Of a stretch of 64,000 nt of DNA, positions 63,039-64,000 are shown piece after piece. The first letter of the stretch is position 1; the number at the start of each line of letters is the position of its first letter. Under the pieces are notes generated by a model. The model was not told the origin of the DNA, searched no databases, and saw only the letters and a program-made list of their open reading frames with translations. This stretch comes from Foliimonas ilicis (lineage in GTDB: Bacteria; Pseudomonadota; Alphaproteobacteria; Rhizobiales; Rhizobiaceae). The position numbers and the translations under genes are program-made. The stretch spans positions 434,001-498,000 of the forward strand of contig NZ_JBDUUH010000002.1 in NCBI RefSeq assembly GCF_039939195.1, written 5' to 3'.

Positions 63039-63590
63039 TCACGCCTCGATCAGGCGGATAATCGTCTCGCCGTAGCTGCGCTCGTCAATAACGGAAAAAC
63101 CCGTTCCCAAATCGAACGCGGCAGAGGCCGCTTCCTCGACAACGCAGAGCGCACCTTTTGCCAGCCAGCTGCCTTCTTTGGCAGAGCGTAGTGCCAGTTC
63201 GCCGAGGCCTTTTCCATAAGGCGGGTCGGCCAGAAGCAGATCGACGGGCTGGATCGTGCCTGCGGGTCCGAGCTTCGTCGCATCGCGCCGGAAAATCTTG
63301 GTGCGGCCCTGCAGGCTGAAAGCTTCGACATTCGTGCGGATCAGACCGCGGCCTTCCGCCGATTCTTCTATGAAGATGCCATAGACGGCGCCGCGCGACA
63401 TGGCTTCGAGGCCAAGCGAGCCGGTGCCCGCGAAAAGATCGAGCACGCGTGCGCCTTGGAGTTTTTCAGGAAAGCGATGCGCCAGAACGTTGAACAGCGC
63501 TTCGCGCGTCCTGTCTGTCGTCGGGCGGATGTCGCTGCTTCGCGGCGTGGCCAGAGGCCTGCCGCGAAACTCACCGCCGACGATCCGCAT
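63039..63590 (-). CDS. rsmD: 16S rRNA (guanine-966-N2)-methyltransferase RsmD
   Basis: A 183-residue SAM-dependent methyltransferase. MRIVGGEFRGRPLATP with the family start, RPTTDRTREALFNVL, the SAM loop VLDLFAGTGSLGLEA and the catalytic LADPPYGKG motif are in order. The ATG complementary to 63588-63590 matches the family start; the frame stays open upstream but that would run antisense-free through the preceding coding tail. It overlaps the end of the upstream gene by 20 bases. Confidence 0.94.
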   Translation of the reverse strand: MRIVGGEFRGRPLATPRSSDIRPTTDRTREALFNVLAHRFPEKLQGARVLDLFAGTGSLGLEAMSRGAVYGIFIEESAEGRGLIRTNVEAFSLQGRTKIFRRDATKLGPAGTIQPVDLLLADPPYGKGLGELALRSAKEGSWLAKGALCVVEEAASAAFDLGTGFSVIDERSYGETIIRLIEA

Positions 63591-64000
63591 CGTTTTTGCC
63601 CCGGCGTGGTGAAGACGGCCTGCCCTCGTTGCGCGGTCCGTCCTTACGGGGGCCATCCTTGCGAGGTCCCTCGCCGCGCGGCTTGTCGAAGCGCGGCTTG
63701 CCATCCTGCGGCTTGCGCTCCGGACCCTTGCCGAACCGTTCGTTTCGTTTTTCGTCCGAACGCGCCTTGTCGGCTTCGGCCCGGCCCTTGCCTATCGGCC
63801 GTGCGCCCGGCGCCATCCAGACATTGACCTTGCGGCCGCCTGGCGGCTCGATCGGGCGCTGCTCGCGCTCGTCACGTTTTCCGCCGCGCTGCGGCTTGCC
63901 GTCACGATCCGATTTGAAACCGCGGTCGGGCTTGGGGCCACGCTCCGGCTTTGCGCCTCGATCTGGCCTTGCGCCGCGTTCCGGGCTGGTCTGCAAACGC
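63571..64000 (-). CDS. C-terminal tail of a probable pseudouridine synthase (RluB type), partial
   Basis: About 142 codons open to the right edge. The visible part is a low-complexity, highly basic tail rich in Arg, Lys, Gly, Pro and Asp (repeats such as GPRKDGPRKDGPRNE), with one embedded block VNVWMAPGARPIGKG. Large alphaproteobacterial RluB-like synthases carry such tails and are encoded next to rsmD, so that identity is probable. No catalytic residues are in view. Confidence 0.6.
   Translation of the reverse strand, partial: RLQTSPERGARPDRGAKPERGPKPDRGFKSDRDGKPQRGGKRDEREQRPIEPPGGRKVNVWMAPGARPIGKGRAEADKARSDEKRNERFGKGPERKPQDGKPRFDKPRGEGPRKDGPRKDGPRNEGRPSSPRRGKNDADRRR

Overview
The window is a stretch of an alphaproteobacterial chromosome of the Rhizobiales/Brucellaceae type (Brucella/Ochrobactrum group). 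The call rests on gene content: a 2856-residue cyclic beta-1,2-glucan synthase beside its NdvA/ChvA exporter, the lpxK-waaA-DUF374-DUF4170 block, DUF2093, a MutL with its own endonuclease motif, an AztABCD-type zinc importer, and GC-rich palindromic repeats of the kind found between genes in this group. No rRNA, tRNA, CRISPR array, transposase or integrase was seen. The genus call is inference.

Layout. 1-1709: 5' part of an aryl-CoA FAD monooxygenase divergent from a kynurenine-formamidase-like hydrolase, with palindromic operators between, then a stand-alone AsnC ligand-binding protein. 1714-13145: ccmC, ndvA and the giant cgs, all leftward. 13436-22206: histidine utilization, hutI-hutH-hutU-yjiH-hutD leftward and hutF-hutC rightward around one HutC-like operator; hutG is absent. 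22268: ridA. 22748-28617: zinc cluster aztA-aztB-aztC, terminator, second Zur-like box, a gene fusing the AztD chaperone to ZinT, and a CobW GTPase. 28672-31109: a hydratase/dehydrogenase of beta-oxidation and a small TIGR01244 phosphatase-like protein. 31313-38071: tyrosine/homogentisate catabolism (Lrp regulator, hppD, fah, MBL hydrolase, hmgA, MarR regulator) interrupted by a Phd/PIN toxin-antitoxin pair; a DinB-fold protein lies where a maleylacetoacetate isomerase might be expected. 38004-42260: HPP membrane protein, kbl-tdh, glutaryl-CoA dehydrogenase. 42513-48941: GGDEF/EAL protein, mutL, EamA transporter with divergent LysR regulator, DUF2093. 48967-54547: lipid A/Kdo genes with cysQ-like phosphatase and pmbA. 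54831-56719: VOC protein and MATE pump. 56720-58947: a small accessory insert with two unfamiliar genes. 58948-64000: patatin, paired M16 peptidases, rsmD and the Arg-rich tail of a probable RluB.

How the genes work together. The hut block takes histidine to formylglutamate. The zinc block pairs an ABC importer with periplasmic zinc chaperoning and a cytoplasmic metallochaperone GTPase, with two Zur-like boxes splitting it into two units. The tyrosine block converts 4-hydroxyphenylpyruvate to fumarate and acetoacetate. cgs and ndvA make and export periplasmic cyclic glucan. lpxK and waaA build the lipid A-Kdo core.

The most unusual items are the AztD-ZinT fusion (25565-27313), the two-gene insert encoding a HEPN-like/LprI-like protein and a degenerate SH(L/I)IP-type protein (56930-58847), the DinB protein in the homogentisate operon, and a four-copy palindromic repeat family whose arms show compensatory changes.
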